NCBI GenBank assembly: GCA_031264395.1
Contig: JAISEB010000165.1
Span: 1-8,800, forward strand
Origin: Treponema sp.
Lineage (GTDB): Bacteria > Spirochaetota > Spirochaetia > Treponematales > Breznakiellaceae
Direction of reading: 5' to 3'
DNA length: 8,800 nucleotides
The position numbers and the translations under genes are program-made. The notes below the pieces were generated by a model, which saw nothing but the letters and a program-made list of their open reading frames with translations, was not told the origin of the DNA and searched no databases. Positions 1 through 5,949 of the stretch are shown in pieces. Numbering within the stretch: position 1 is the first letter of the stretch; the number at the start of each line of letters is the position of its first letter.

Positions 1-496
1 CCGGGGCGGCTTCAAGGTATTTCCAGAGGGGGTACGTGTCCGCGCTGTCCACGTAAAAGATTATCCCTCCGGCCGGTCCGGCGTCGCCTATGGCGTATTC
101 AACCGTTACCGTTGCCACGACCGATTTGGATGCGTCTGCCGTGGACGTTGCTGTAATGGTAAGGGGTGTTCCGCCGGTTTCAGCCGGGTCTACGGTCAAA
201 ACACCCGCGGAAGAGATGACTGTTCCCGCCTCAGCGTTTCCGCTTACCGACCACGTTACGGTTTGGGCGGGGCTGTTGATTCCGGCTACCTGGGCGGTAA
301 AGGTTTTGTTTCCGCCTTTGGCAACGTCGGAGGAATTGGGGCTTACGGTTACACCGGTAACGACAGGGATGGCGGGCGGAAGGAATAGATTTACATCGTC
401 TTGACCTTTATTCAACAACCAGCATCCGGTCAGTGTGAATACCGCCGCCGGTATAAAAACGGTCATTCCAAAAAACACGCCGCGCCTTTTTTTCAT
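1..496 (-). CDS. Ig-like domain lipoprotein, C-terminus outside window
   Basis: 165 residues are visible, reading leftward from an ATG whose complement is at 494-496; the C-terminus lies beyond base 1. Upstream is a strong Shine-Dalgarno (AAAGGAGG, 502-509) five bases from the start. The N-terminus is a lipoprotein signal: MKKRR, a hydrophobic stretch, then lipobox LTGC with the lipidated cysteine at residue 25, so the protein should be anchored in a membrane and face the periplasm or outside. After a short linker, residues about 46-132 form a bacterial Ig-like (Big_2-type) domain (VTGVTVSPNS, then TVTWSVSG, GVLTVDPAETGGTPLTITAT). Residues 136-165 begin a second domain (GPAGGIIFY, then WKYLEAAP), which I associate with DUF1566/Lcl-like modules of surface proteins. 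Substrate or ligand is unknown. It diverges from the atp operon and has its own promoter at 550-578. Confidence 0.88.
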   Translation of the reverse strand, partial: MKKRRGVFFGMTVFIPAAVFTLTGCWLLNKGQDDVNLFLPPAIPVVTGVTVSPNSSDVAKGGNKTFTAQVAGINSPAQTVTWSVSGNAEAGTVISSAGVLTVDPAETGGTPLTITATSTADASKSVVATVTVEYAIGDAGPAGGIIFYVDSADTYPLWKYLEAAP

Positions 497-526
497 GCCT
501 TCCTCCTTTGAGCCTGGGACGGGACA

Positions 527-550
527 TTTTTTCTGCCGAATGAGAAAAAA
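527..550 (-). promoter_or_regulatory. AT-rich dyad at the lipoprotein transcription start
   Basis: A perfect 8-bp inverted repeat, TTTTTTCT (527-534) and AGAAAAAA (543-550), is separated by 8 bases. It abuts the -10 box of the lipoprotein promoter and covers the predicted start point near 543. It could be an operator for a repressor or a weak leader hairpin. A/T-rich dyads of this size also arise by chance. Confidence 0.3.
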
Positions 551-578
551 GTATAGCCCTTGCGGATTTTTTGCGCAA
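550..578 (-). promoter_or_regulatory. sigma70-type promoter for the lipoprotein gene
   Basis: Read on the minus strand: -35 TTGCGC (578-573), a 17-base spacer that includes an A6 run, and -10 TATACT (555-550). The -10 matches the consensus at five of six positions and the spacing is optimal. The predicted start near 543 gives a leader of about 47 bases carrying the strong Shine-Dalgarno at 502-509. Confidence 0.55.
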
Positions 579-683
579 TATTCCAAAAGCGGCCGGCAGG
601 GCGACGGCGTTTGCTTTCAAGTACCGCGAAACAACCAGATTGTGGGTTAAGTTTAGTTCAAGATGGGACATTTTGCGAGCGGT

Positions 684-847
684 ATTCCGAATTCAAAATA
701 ACCACGGACGACACGGACCAACACGGACAAAATATACATTTGAAACCAAAAGTCCGGTTCTGTCCGCGAGGGCGAACCGGAGGTTCGTTGTGGTTAATAC
801 CGGCTTTGTCCGTTCTGTCCGTGAGGGTCCATGGTTAAATTCGGAAT
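684..847. repeat. 164-bp MITE-like element with terminal inverted repeats
   Basis: The ends are an exact 10-bp inverted repeat: ATTCCGAATT (684-693) and AATTCGGAAT (838-847). Inside them the symmetry continues imperfectly. The left arm carries three near-identical units, ACCACGGAC (701), GACACGGAC (710) and CAACACGGAC (719). The right arm carries their inverted counterparts between 805 and 835 (TTTGTCCG, TCTGTCCGTGAGGG, TCCATGGTTA). The centre holds a small hairpin (CCGGTTC 754-760 with GAACCGG 774-780) and a direct copy of the right-arm sequence (GTTCTGTCCGYGAGGG at 757-772 and 812-827). The symmetry stops sharply outside 684/847. I see no target-site duplication and no transposase. Either a non-autonomous mobile element or a large palindromic intergenic repeat would fit. 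Confidence 0.6.
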
Positions 848-870
848 TGCTGAAAAATTCCTTTCAAGCC

Positions 871-899
871 TTGCGGCGATTCCGATAACTTCATATACT
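871..899 (+). promoter_or_regulatory. sigma70-type promoter for the 906 gene and atp operon
   Basis: TTGCGG (871-876), a 17-base spacer and TATACT (894-899). The -35/-10 words and spacing are almost the same as at the lipoprotein promoter on the other strand. The predicted start falls at about 905-907, on the A of the ATG at 906, which would make the first gene's mRNA leaderless. No other good promoter is visible before atpB, so this may drive the whole operon. The assignment rests on sequence match only. Confidence 0.45.
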
Positions 900-905
900 G
901 AAAAC

Positions 906-1421
906 ATGATAGACACGGCGCTTATCGATACGCTGAATTTGAAGGCCCCGGATTTTGCCCGCCGGTGGAAAGACCGGATTCGCAAAGCGTCGCAGCTGAA
1001 GCATTACAACGAACTGGAAGACGGCGTCCTCATCAGCGCGGATACTCCCTTTTACATCCTGCTTGCAAGAACGCTGGACCGGGGGCTGGACCGGGCGATG
1101 GTGGGGGATTTTTTTGTCAAACTGGGGAAAAACAGAATGCAGGAAGGTTTCCCCGTATCCGAGGTGATTTACGCGGTCAACATGGCCCAGCAGGTGGTCA
1201 TTGAGTACATCATGTCCGATTACGCGCCCGAAAGCCCCGTAAAGATGTACCAGGCAATGGGGATCATGGTCAAGGTCTCGGAATTCTTCCTTTTGGGCTG
1301 TTTTTATCTGACCAAGGGCTTTCTGGAGGCAACCTATACCAGCATGAACAGCATGGACGCGGTTTCCGAGGAACTGTTAAAAAAGTATTTCAGGGATGAT
1401 TTTTTCTTTAAGGCGGAATAA
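906..1421 (+). CDS. RsbRD_N-like helical protein heading the atp operon
   Basis: 171 residues from ATG 906. The frame stays open to an ATG at 831, but that codon lies inside the inverted-repeat element and the 25 extra residues look unlike protein, so I prefer 906. No Shine-Dalgarno precedes it, and the promoter at 871-899 would give a leaderless message. There is no signal peptide. The chain is predicted to be soluble and mostly helical, with a conserved-looking centre (FARRWKDRIR near residue 15, then LLARTLDRGLDRAMVGDFF, KNRMQEGFPVSEVIYAV). This pattern resembles the RsbT co-antagonist N-terminal domain (RsbRD_N), a non-haem globin-like sensor module in stress signalling. No kinase, STAS or other output domain follows. 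The stop codon overlaps the Shine-Dalgarno region of atpB, 20 bp away, so co-transcription with the ATP synthase is likely. The family call is from memory of the pattern; the function is unknown. Confidence 0.8.
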   Translation: MIDTALIDTLNLKAPDFARRWKDRIRKASQLKHYNELEDGVLISADTPFYILLARTLDRGLDRAMVGDFFVKLGKNRMQEGFPVSEVIYAVNMAQQVVIEYIMSDYAPESPVKMYQAMGIMVKVSEFFLLGCFYLTKGFLEATYTSMNSMDAVSEELLKKYFRDDFFFKAE

Positions 1422-1441
1422 GGAGGCGGCTGTTTTCCATT

Positions 1442-2194
1442 ATGGATATCAAGGAAGCCCTTGAGGAATTCAAAATAGTCTTTTCAATACCGTTACCCGC
1501 AGGTTTCCGTTTTTTTGGGCGTGAAGTTGCTTCAATAGACATAAATGAAACGGTGCTTGTCTCCTGGGTGGTCATGGCTGTTTTGGCGGCCGCTTCCCTT
1601 CTCCTTACCCGGAGGCTTAGGGAGGTTCCCCGGGGAGCGCAGATCTTTCTGGAAGCGGGAATAGAATTTCTCAATAGTTTTTCAAAGGAACATTTCGGAC
1701 ACAGGGCAAAAATATACGGGCCGTACATAGGCACGGTCTTTCTGTTTCTCCTTATCGCCAACATCATTCCCGCCGTTTCCCCGCTGTCCGTTTCGATCTT
1801 GGGGGCGCATCCGCCTTTTATCATCAAACCTCCGGCAAGGGACATTAATTTTACCGCCGCGCTTTCGCTGCTTTCAATTCTGCTGGTTCTCTTTGGCGGA
1901 ATCCGGGCGCGGGGAATAAAGGGATGGGCCCGCAACCTTCTTAATCCGGTTCCGGTGATGCTGCCCTTCAACCTGCTTGAATACATCATAAGGCCCCTTT
2001 CCCTCTGTCTCAGGCTTTTCGGCAACATACTCGGCGGTTTTGTCATCATGCTGCTCATCGAACTTGCCCTGCCCGTTCCCGTTGTGGTACCGGCGTTTTT
2101 TTCGATCTATTTTGATTTTTTTGACGGGTTGATTCAGGCTGTGATTTTCACCTTCCTGACCACCCTGTTTATCGCCGAGGCGGTCGAGTCTTAG
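1442..2194 (+). CDS. atpB: ATP synthase F0 subunit a
   Basis: 250 residues. The stator half of the ion channel in the membrane, which passes ions to and from the c-ring. About five hydrophobic helices are visible (roughly residues 37-56, 94-117, 137-153, 172-210, 213-245). The essential stator arginine is R191 in SLCLRLFGN, with N195 and Q232 matching the conserved E. coli N214 and Q252. The positions equivalent to E. coli E219 and H245 are F200 and D225, and the acidic residue before the arginine sits at -11 (E180) with asparagine at -14, as in chloroplast-type sequences. AAGGAGG (1420-1426) lies 15 bases before the ATG, rather far, and overlaps the stop of the preceding gene. No atpI-like gene precedes it. 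Confidence 0.96.
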   Translation: MDIKEALEEFKIVFSIPLPAGFRFFGREVASIDINETVLVSWVVMAVLAAASLLLTRRLREVPRGAQIFLEAGIEFLNSFSKEHFGHRAKIYGPYIGTVFLFLLIANIIPAVSPLSVSILGAHPPFIIKPPARDINFTAALSLLSILLVLFGGIRARGIKGWARNLLNPVPVMLPFNLLEYIIRPLSLCLRLFGNILGGFVIMLLIELALPVPVVVPAFFSIYFDFFDGLIQAVIFTFLTTLFIAEAVES

Positions 2195-2200
2195 GAGCCT

Positions 2201-2227
2201 CTGCGCCTGCAGGTTTTTCCGGCGCGG
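2201..2227 (+). other. small hairpin in the atpB-atpE gap
   Basis: CTGCGCC (2201-2207) can pair with GGCGCGG (2221-2227), giving 7 bp with one G-U pair and a 13-base loop. It sits in the only long gap of the operon (73 bp), just before the strong Shine-Dalgarno of atpE. It could be an mRNA processing or stability element that helps raise c-subunit output. The stem is short and may be incidental. Confidence 0.25.
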
Positions 2228-2267
2228 GCCGCCGTGAATGCATATTTTATTGGAGGAGCGTATTTTT

Positions 2268-2495
2268 ATGGAAAACAGTCTTGTGTTTTTGATAGGGGCC
2301 GGTATTGCGGTAGTCGCCGGTCTGGGAGCCGGTATAGGCATAGGCATAGCGACGGGACGCACGGCGGAGGCCATATCCCGCCAGCCCGAGGCGTCCGGCA
2401 AGATCATGACCGCCTTCTTTCTGGGCATAGCCCTTGCGGAGGCGACCGCCATTTACGGCTTTGTGGTCGCCATTCTTATCTTTACCAGGGCGTAG
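2268..2495 (+). CDS. atpE: ATP synthase F0 subunit c (c-ring proteolipid)
   Basis: 75 residues, a normal length, forming a two-helix hairpin. The start at 2268 is chosen over an in-frame ATG at 2238 because GGAGGAG (2252-2258) lies 9 bases before it and MENSLVFLIG is a typical c-subunit beginning. Helix 1 carries an alternating glycine run (G18, G20, G22, G24, G26), the polar loop has the hallmark R38-Q39-P40, and helix 2 carries the ion-binding carboxylate E58 in LAEATAIY. At the positions that make a Na+ site in Ilyobacter (Q32, S66) this protein has I25 and A59, although T60 and Y63 are kept. That favours proton coupling. This gene has the clearest Shine-Dalgarno in the operon, as expected for a subunit needed in many copies. 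Confidence 0.96.
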   Translation: MENSLVFLIGAGIAVVAGLGAGIGIGIATGRTAEAISRQPEASGKIMTAFFLGIALAEATAIYGFVVAILIFTRA

Positions 2496-2506
2496 CGGGG
2501 TCCGTC

Positions 2507-2992
2507 ATGCTTGTTCCTTCCCTTACAACGTTTCTTGTTACCATTGCCAATATCGTCATCCTGTTTTTTGTGCTCAGGGCCGTACTCTTCAAGCCTGTCA
2601 CCAAATTCATGGAGGAACGGACAAAAAAAATCGAAAACGCCATATCACAGGCCGAAAAAGACAAAAAGCAGGCGAAACAGACGCTTGCCGAATATGAGGC
2701 AAGGCTGAAAGACGCCGGGAAGGAAGCCGGCGCGATCATCCGTTCGGCGCGGGAAGCGGCGGAAAAGCAGGCTGAGGAAATAATCGCCGGGGGAAGGGAA
2801 CAGGCGGAACGCATCATCGACGGCGCGCGCAGGCAGCTGCGGGCGGAGGAAGAGGCCGCTCTGGCGCAGTTCAGGGCGGAAGCGGCCGCCCTTGTGGTGG
2901 CCGCCGCGGGCCGCCTCGTACAGCGGGATTTCGGCGGCGAAGACAACCTGCGCCTTGCCGCGATGCTCCTCCGCGAGGCGGGAAAAAACTAG
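2507..2992 (+). CDS. atpF: ATP synthase F0 subunit b (peripheral stalk)
   Basis: 161 residues, normal for b. One N-terminal membrane helix (about residues 5-28, TTFLVTIANIVILFFVLRAVLF) is followed by the typical KP at 29-30. A long, highly charged alpha-helical coiled coil rich in Ala, Glu, Lys and Arg runs to about residue 140. This links the membrane part to delta at the top of F1 and resists rotor torque. The start at 2507 gives the expected N-terminus; the same frame is open further upstream but overlaps atpE and does not look like protein. Only a weak GGGG precedes the ATG and the gap from atpE is 11 bp, so translational coupling is likely. Only one b-type gene is present, so a homodimer is expected rather than b/b'. 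Confidence 0.93.
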   Translation: MLVPSLTTFLVTIANIVILFFVLRAVLFKPVTKFMEERTKKIENAISQAEKDKKQAKQTLAEYEARLKDAGKEAGAIIRSAREAAEKQAEEIIAGGREQAERIIDGARRQLRAEEEAALAQFRAEAAALVVAAAGRLVQRDFGGEDNLRLAAMLLREAGKN

Positions 2993-3529
2993 ATGTTTGT
3001 CCCGGAACGCTGGGCGGCGGCCTTTCTGGCTGCGGCCGGCGGCAAAGACGGCGCCGAAGAGGGGCTTGCCGCCCTCCGCGTGCTGGCGCCCCTTGTATGC
3101 GGCATTCCCGGCGCCGTCTCGGGCCACACCGGGGCGCGAAAGCTCGGCGGCATGATACGGGCCGCGCTTGACGCGGAACGGCACGGCCGGGGCGCGGAAG
3201 CCGCGTCGGGGCTTCTCCTGCTTTTAGTGCGGAAGAACGCCCTTGCGCGGATCTTTTCCGTTATGGCCGAAATTGAAAGGCTTATCGATAAACAGAACGG
3301 CGTACTCAAGGCAGCGCTGGAATCCGCCTCGCGGGCCGGCGGTGAATTGATTGACGAGTTTGCCCGCGTTCTTCGTGAAAAAACAGGCGCGCGCGAAGTG
3401 AAGATAGAAGTCAGGCCGGCTCCCGGACTCATCGGGGGATACCGCCTGTGCCTGGGAAACGAGTATATAGACGCCAGCCTCCGCGGGCTCCTCCGCGGCA
3501 TGGCGGCGGATCTGAGCGGGGGATTTTGA
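2993..3529 (+). CDS. atpH: ATP synthase F1 subunit delta (OSCP-like)
   Basis: 178 residues, the usual length. Delta caps the alpha/beta hexamer and binds the b dimer. The N-terminal helical domain is divergent and alanine-rich, with ERWAAAFL at residues 5-12 in place of the usual YAxAL-type start. The C-terminal region carries the family signature at about 138-165: IEVRPAPGLIGGYRLCLGN followed by YIDASLRG. The ATG directly abuts the atpF stop (TAGATG), and the TGA overlaps the atpA start by one base, so it is translationally coupled on both sides. Position between b and alpha supports the call. Confidence 0.92.
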   Translation: MFVPERWAAAFLAAAGGKDGAEEGLAALRVLAPLVCGIPGAVSGHTGARKLGGMIRAALDAERHGRGAEAASGLLLLLVRKNALARIFSVMAEIERLIDKQNGVLKAALESASRAGGELIDEFARVLREKTGAREVKIEVRPAPGLIGGYRLCLGNEYIDASLRGLLRGMAADLSGGF

Positions 3530-5040
3530 TGGCGAATTTTGCTGATCTTTCCAGAGTTTTGCAGGAACAGATCGAACACTGGCAGGGCAAGGCTGTTTCC
3601 GAATCGGCCGGTTTTGTCGTTCAGGTGGGCGATTCCGTGGCAACCGTATACGGTCTTGAAAAGGCCGTATACGGCGAACTTGTCGAATTCGCGTCGGGGG
3701 CGGCGGGCATAGTCCTCAACCTTAACGAAGACGGCGTCGGCTGCGTGCTGTTTTCAGGCGAATCCCTGGTCAAGGACGGCGAAGAGGTAAAGGGCACGGG
3801 GAAGGTCGTTTCGGTTCCGTCGGGGCCTTCCCTTTTCGGCAGGGTGGTCAACCCCCTGGGCGAACCGGTTGACGGCAAGGGGCCCGTCAAGGCTGAGGAA
3901 TATCTTCCCGTGGAATCTCCCGCGCCGCCGGTGATTGAACGGGGCAGCGTGGACACGCCCCTTGAAACCGGTTCGATTTCCGTTGACGCGATGATCCCCA
4001 TAGGGCGGGGGCAGAGGGAGCTTATCATAGGCGACAGGCAGACCGGCAAGACCGCCCTTGCCATTGACGCCATTATCAACCAGAAGGGAAAGGACGTGTA
4101 CTGCGTGTACTGCGCCATAGGGCAGAAATCCTCTTCGGTCGCGGCCATCATACAGAACCTTGAACGAAGGGGCGCCATGGAGTACACCTTCGTGGTGCTC
4201 GCCGCGGCGTCCGATTCGGCGGCGCTTCAGTACCTTGCCCCGTATTCGGCCGTGGCCATGGCGGAACACTTCATGCACAAGGGAAAAGACGTCCTTGTCG
4301 TATACGACGATCTTTCCAAGCATGCCGTAGCCTACAGGACCATCAGCCTGCTCCTCCGCCGCCCCCCCGGCAGGGAGGCCTTTCCGGGCGACGTGTTCTA
4401 CCTCCATTCGCGGCTGCTGGAGCGGGCCGCGAAACTTTCCCCGGAAAGGGGCGGGGGCTCCATTACGGCCCTTCCCATCGTGGAAACACAGGCGGGCGAC
4501 ATTTCTTCCTACATTCCCACCAACGTCATCTCCATTACCGACGGGCAGATCTTTCTTGATTCGGAACTCTTCAACTCTGGCTTCAGGCCCGCGGTCGACG
4601 TGGGGCTTTCGGTAAGCCGCGTCGGCGGTTCCGCGCAGTCAAAGGCGATACGGAAAGTGTCCGGCCGCCTCAGGCTGGATCTTGCGCAGTACCGCGAAAT
4701 GGCGGCCTTTGCCCAGTTCGGAAGCGATCTGGACAAGGGGACGCAGGACAAACTCGCCCAGGGAGAACGGCTCATGGAGGTTCTAAAGCAGCCGCAGTTT
4801 TCTCCCCTTTCCATGGCGGAAGAAACGGCGCTCCTGTTTGTTTCGGTAAACGGATGCCTCGCGGACATTCCCGTAAGCGAAATAAATTCCTCTGCTTCGG
4901 GCTTTCTTGAATACTTGCGGGCGAACAACGCGGATCTGCTTGAAGCGGCGGGAAAGACAGGAATGCTTGCTCCCGAAAATGAAGAAGAATTGCTTTCGGC
5001 AATAGAAAATTACAAACAGCTCAGGCAGCAGCGGAATTGA
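3529..5040 (+). CDS. atpA: ATP synthase F1 subunit alpha
   Basis: 503 residues, normal. Alpha carries the non-catalytic nucleotide sites of the F1 hexamer. The start at 3529 overlaps the atpH stop as TGATG, preceded by a GGGGGA ribosome site (about 3518-3523); the longer open frame from 3448 would overlap atpH and is rejected. The order is N-terminal beta-barrel (to about 95), P-loop domain with Walker A GDRQTGKT at 168-175 and Walker B DVLVVYDD at 254-261, then the C-terminal helical domain. The arginine finger reaching the catalytic beta site is R364 in SVSRVGGSAQ, and PTNVISITDGQIFL (330-343) is intact. Nothing is missing. Confidence 0.98.
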   Translation: MANFADLSRVLQEQIEHWQGKAVSESAGFVVQVGDSVATVYGLEKAVYGELVEFASGAAGIVLNLNEDGVGCVLFSGESLVKDGEEVKGTGKVVSVPSGPSLFGRVVNPLGEPVDGKGPVKAEEYLPVESPAPPVIERGSVDTPLETGSISVDAMIPIGRGQRELIIGDRQTGKTALAIDAIINQKGKDVYCVYCAIGQKSSSVAAIIQNLERRGAMEYTFVVLAAASDSAALQYLAPYSAVAMAEHFMHKGKDVLVVYDDLSKHAVAYRTISLLLRRPPGREAFPGDVFYLHSRLLERAAKLSPERGGGSITALPIVETQAGDISSYIPTNVISITDGQIFLDSELFNSGFRPAVDVGLSVSRVGGSAQSKAIRKVSGRLRLDLAQYREMAAFAQFGSDLDKGTQDKLAQGERLMEVLKQPQFSPLSMAEETALLFVSVNGCLADIPVSEINSSASGFLEYLRANNADLLEAAGKTGMLAPENEEELLSAIENYKQLRQQRN

Positions 5041-5052
5041 CGGCGGGGGAAA

Positions 5053-5940
5053 ATGGCAAATTTACGGGATGTCAGACTGCGGATGAGGGCCATACGGCAG
5101 ACACTTCAGGTTACAAAGGCGATGAATTTAATCTCCACCGCGAAGCTCCGCAAGGGCCGCCGCCTTCTTGAAGACACGGAGCCTTTTTTTACCCGCATCC
5201 AGAAATCAATGTACGATATTTTGTCCGGGGCGGGAAAGGTCGATTCCGATTTTTTCAACCGCGCAGGCCGCGCCAATTCATACCACAGCGCCGTCATCGC
5301 GGTTACAAGCGACAAGGGGCTTGCCGGAGGCTACAACGCGAATATTTTCCGGGAGGTAAACGATCTGTGCGCAAGGGTAAAAAATCCCATCCTTATCCTC
5401 ATCGGCTCCATAGGCTACCGGTACTTCATCCATTCACCCTATCTTATTCTCGAAAATTTTTCGTTCCGTTCCCGCATGCCGGATATGGAAAACGCCAGGG
5501 AAATATCGGAGTATGTCGTCTCGCAGTACCTGTGGGGCATGTTCGATGAAGTGCATATCGTGTACACGCACATGCACAGCACGATTAAACTGCTTCCCTG
5601 TGAACGCCAGATCCTTCCTCTTGACGCCGGAAAGATGCAGGAGGAATTCAGGAAAAACGGTGAACAGAAAAGGACGGAACTTCGCTTTGAATTTCTTCCC
5701 TCAAAAAAGGACGTGTTTGACGCGCTTGTTCCGTTTTACATACGGGGGATCATTTACGGCTCCCTCATAGAGTCGTATGTAAGCGAACAGAGCGCGCGGA
5801 TGTCCGCCATGGACGAGGCCAGCAAGAGCGCAGAAGAAATGCTTGACAGCCTTCAGCTTAACTACAACCGGGCCCGCCAGGCGGGCATTACCCAGGAAAT
5901 GTCGGAGATCGTCGGAGGATCGGCGGCTCTTTCGGAATAA
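5053..5940 (+). CDS. atpG: ATP synthase F1 subunit gamma (central shaft)
   Basis: 295 residues, near the usual 285-295. Gamma is the rotor shaft that turns inside the alpha3beta3 head. The N-terminal coiled-coil helix has the family pattern (RDVRLRMRAIRQTLQVTKAM, residues 5-24, then STAKLRK). A central Rossmann-like region includes AVIAVTSDKGLAGGYNANIF (about 80-100), the classic SD(K/R)GLCGG(Y/F)N motif with Ala in place of Cys. The C-terminal helix (248-295) ends ARQAGITQEMSEIVGGSAAL, the most conserved part. The start follows GGCGGGGGAAA and lies 12 bp after atpA. Confidence 0.96.
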   Translation: MANLRDVRLRMRAIRQTLQVTKAMNLISTAKLRKGRRLLEDTEPFFTRIQKSMYDILSGAGKVDSDFFNRAGRANSYHSAVIAVTSDKGLAGGYNANIFREVNDLCARVKNPILILIGSIGYRYFIHSPYLILENFSFRSRMPDMENAREISEYVVSQYLWGMFDEVHIVYTHMHSTIKLLPCERQILPLDAGKMQEEFRKNGEQKRTELRFEFLPSKKDVFDALVPFYIRGIIYGSLIESYVSEQSARMSAMDEASKSAEEMLDSLQLNYNRARQAGITQEMSEIVGGSAALSE

Positions 5941-5949
5941 GGGGCAGGA

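Noticed and set aside
408..671. Minus-strand frame of 87 codons and several + strand frames between 435 and 888
   Set aside because: They are shadows of the lipoprotein gene or translations of the inverted-repeat element, with no family-like pattern.
518..674. Short direct repeat GAYGGGACATTTT at 518-530 and 662-674
   Set aside because: Only 12 of 13 bases match, with no related flanks; chance cannot be excluded.
701..728. CRISPR-like array
   Set aside because: The units are 9-10 bases, contiguous and without spacers, and no cas gene is present.
831..905. Upstream in-frame ATG at 831 as the start of the RsbRD_N-like gene
   Set aside because: The codon lies in the right arm of the inverted-repeat element, the added residues look non-protein, and the promoter at 871-899 would start transcription downstream of it.
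2234..2506. Longer atpF reading frame starting at 2234
   Set aside because: It overlaps atpE in another frame and its extra 91 residues are a His/Arg/Gly-rich shadow; the start at 2507 gives a standard b-subunit N-terminus.
3448..3528. Longer atpA frame starting at 3448
   Set aside because: It overlaps the conserved end of atpH; the TGATG overlap at 3527-3531 and the N-terminus from 3529 fit the family.
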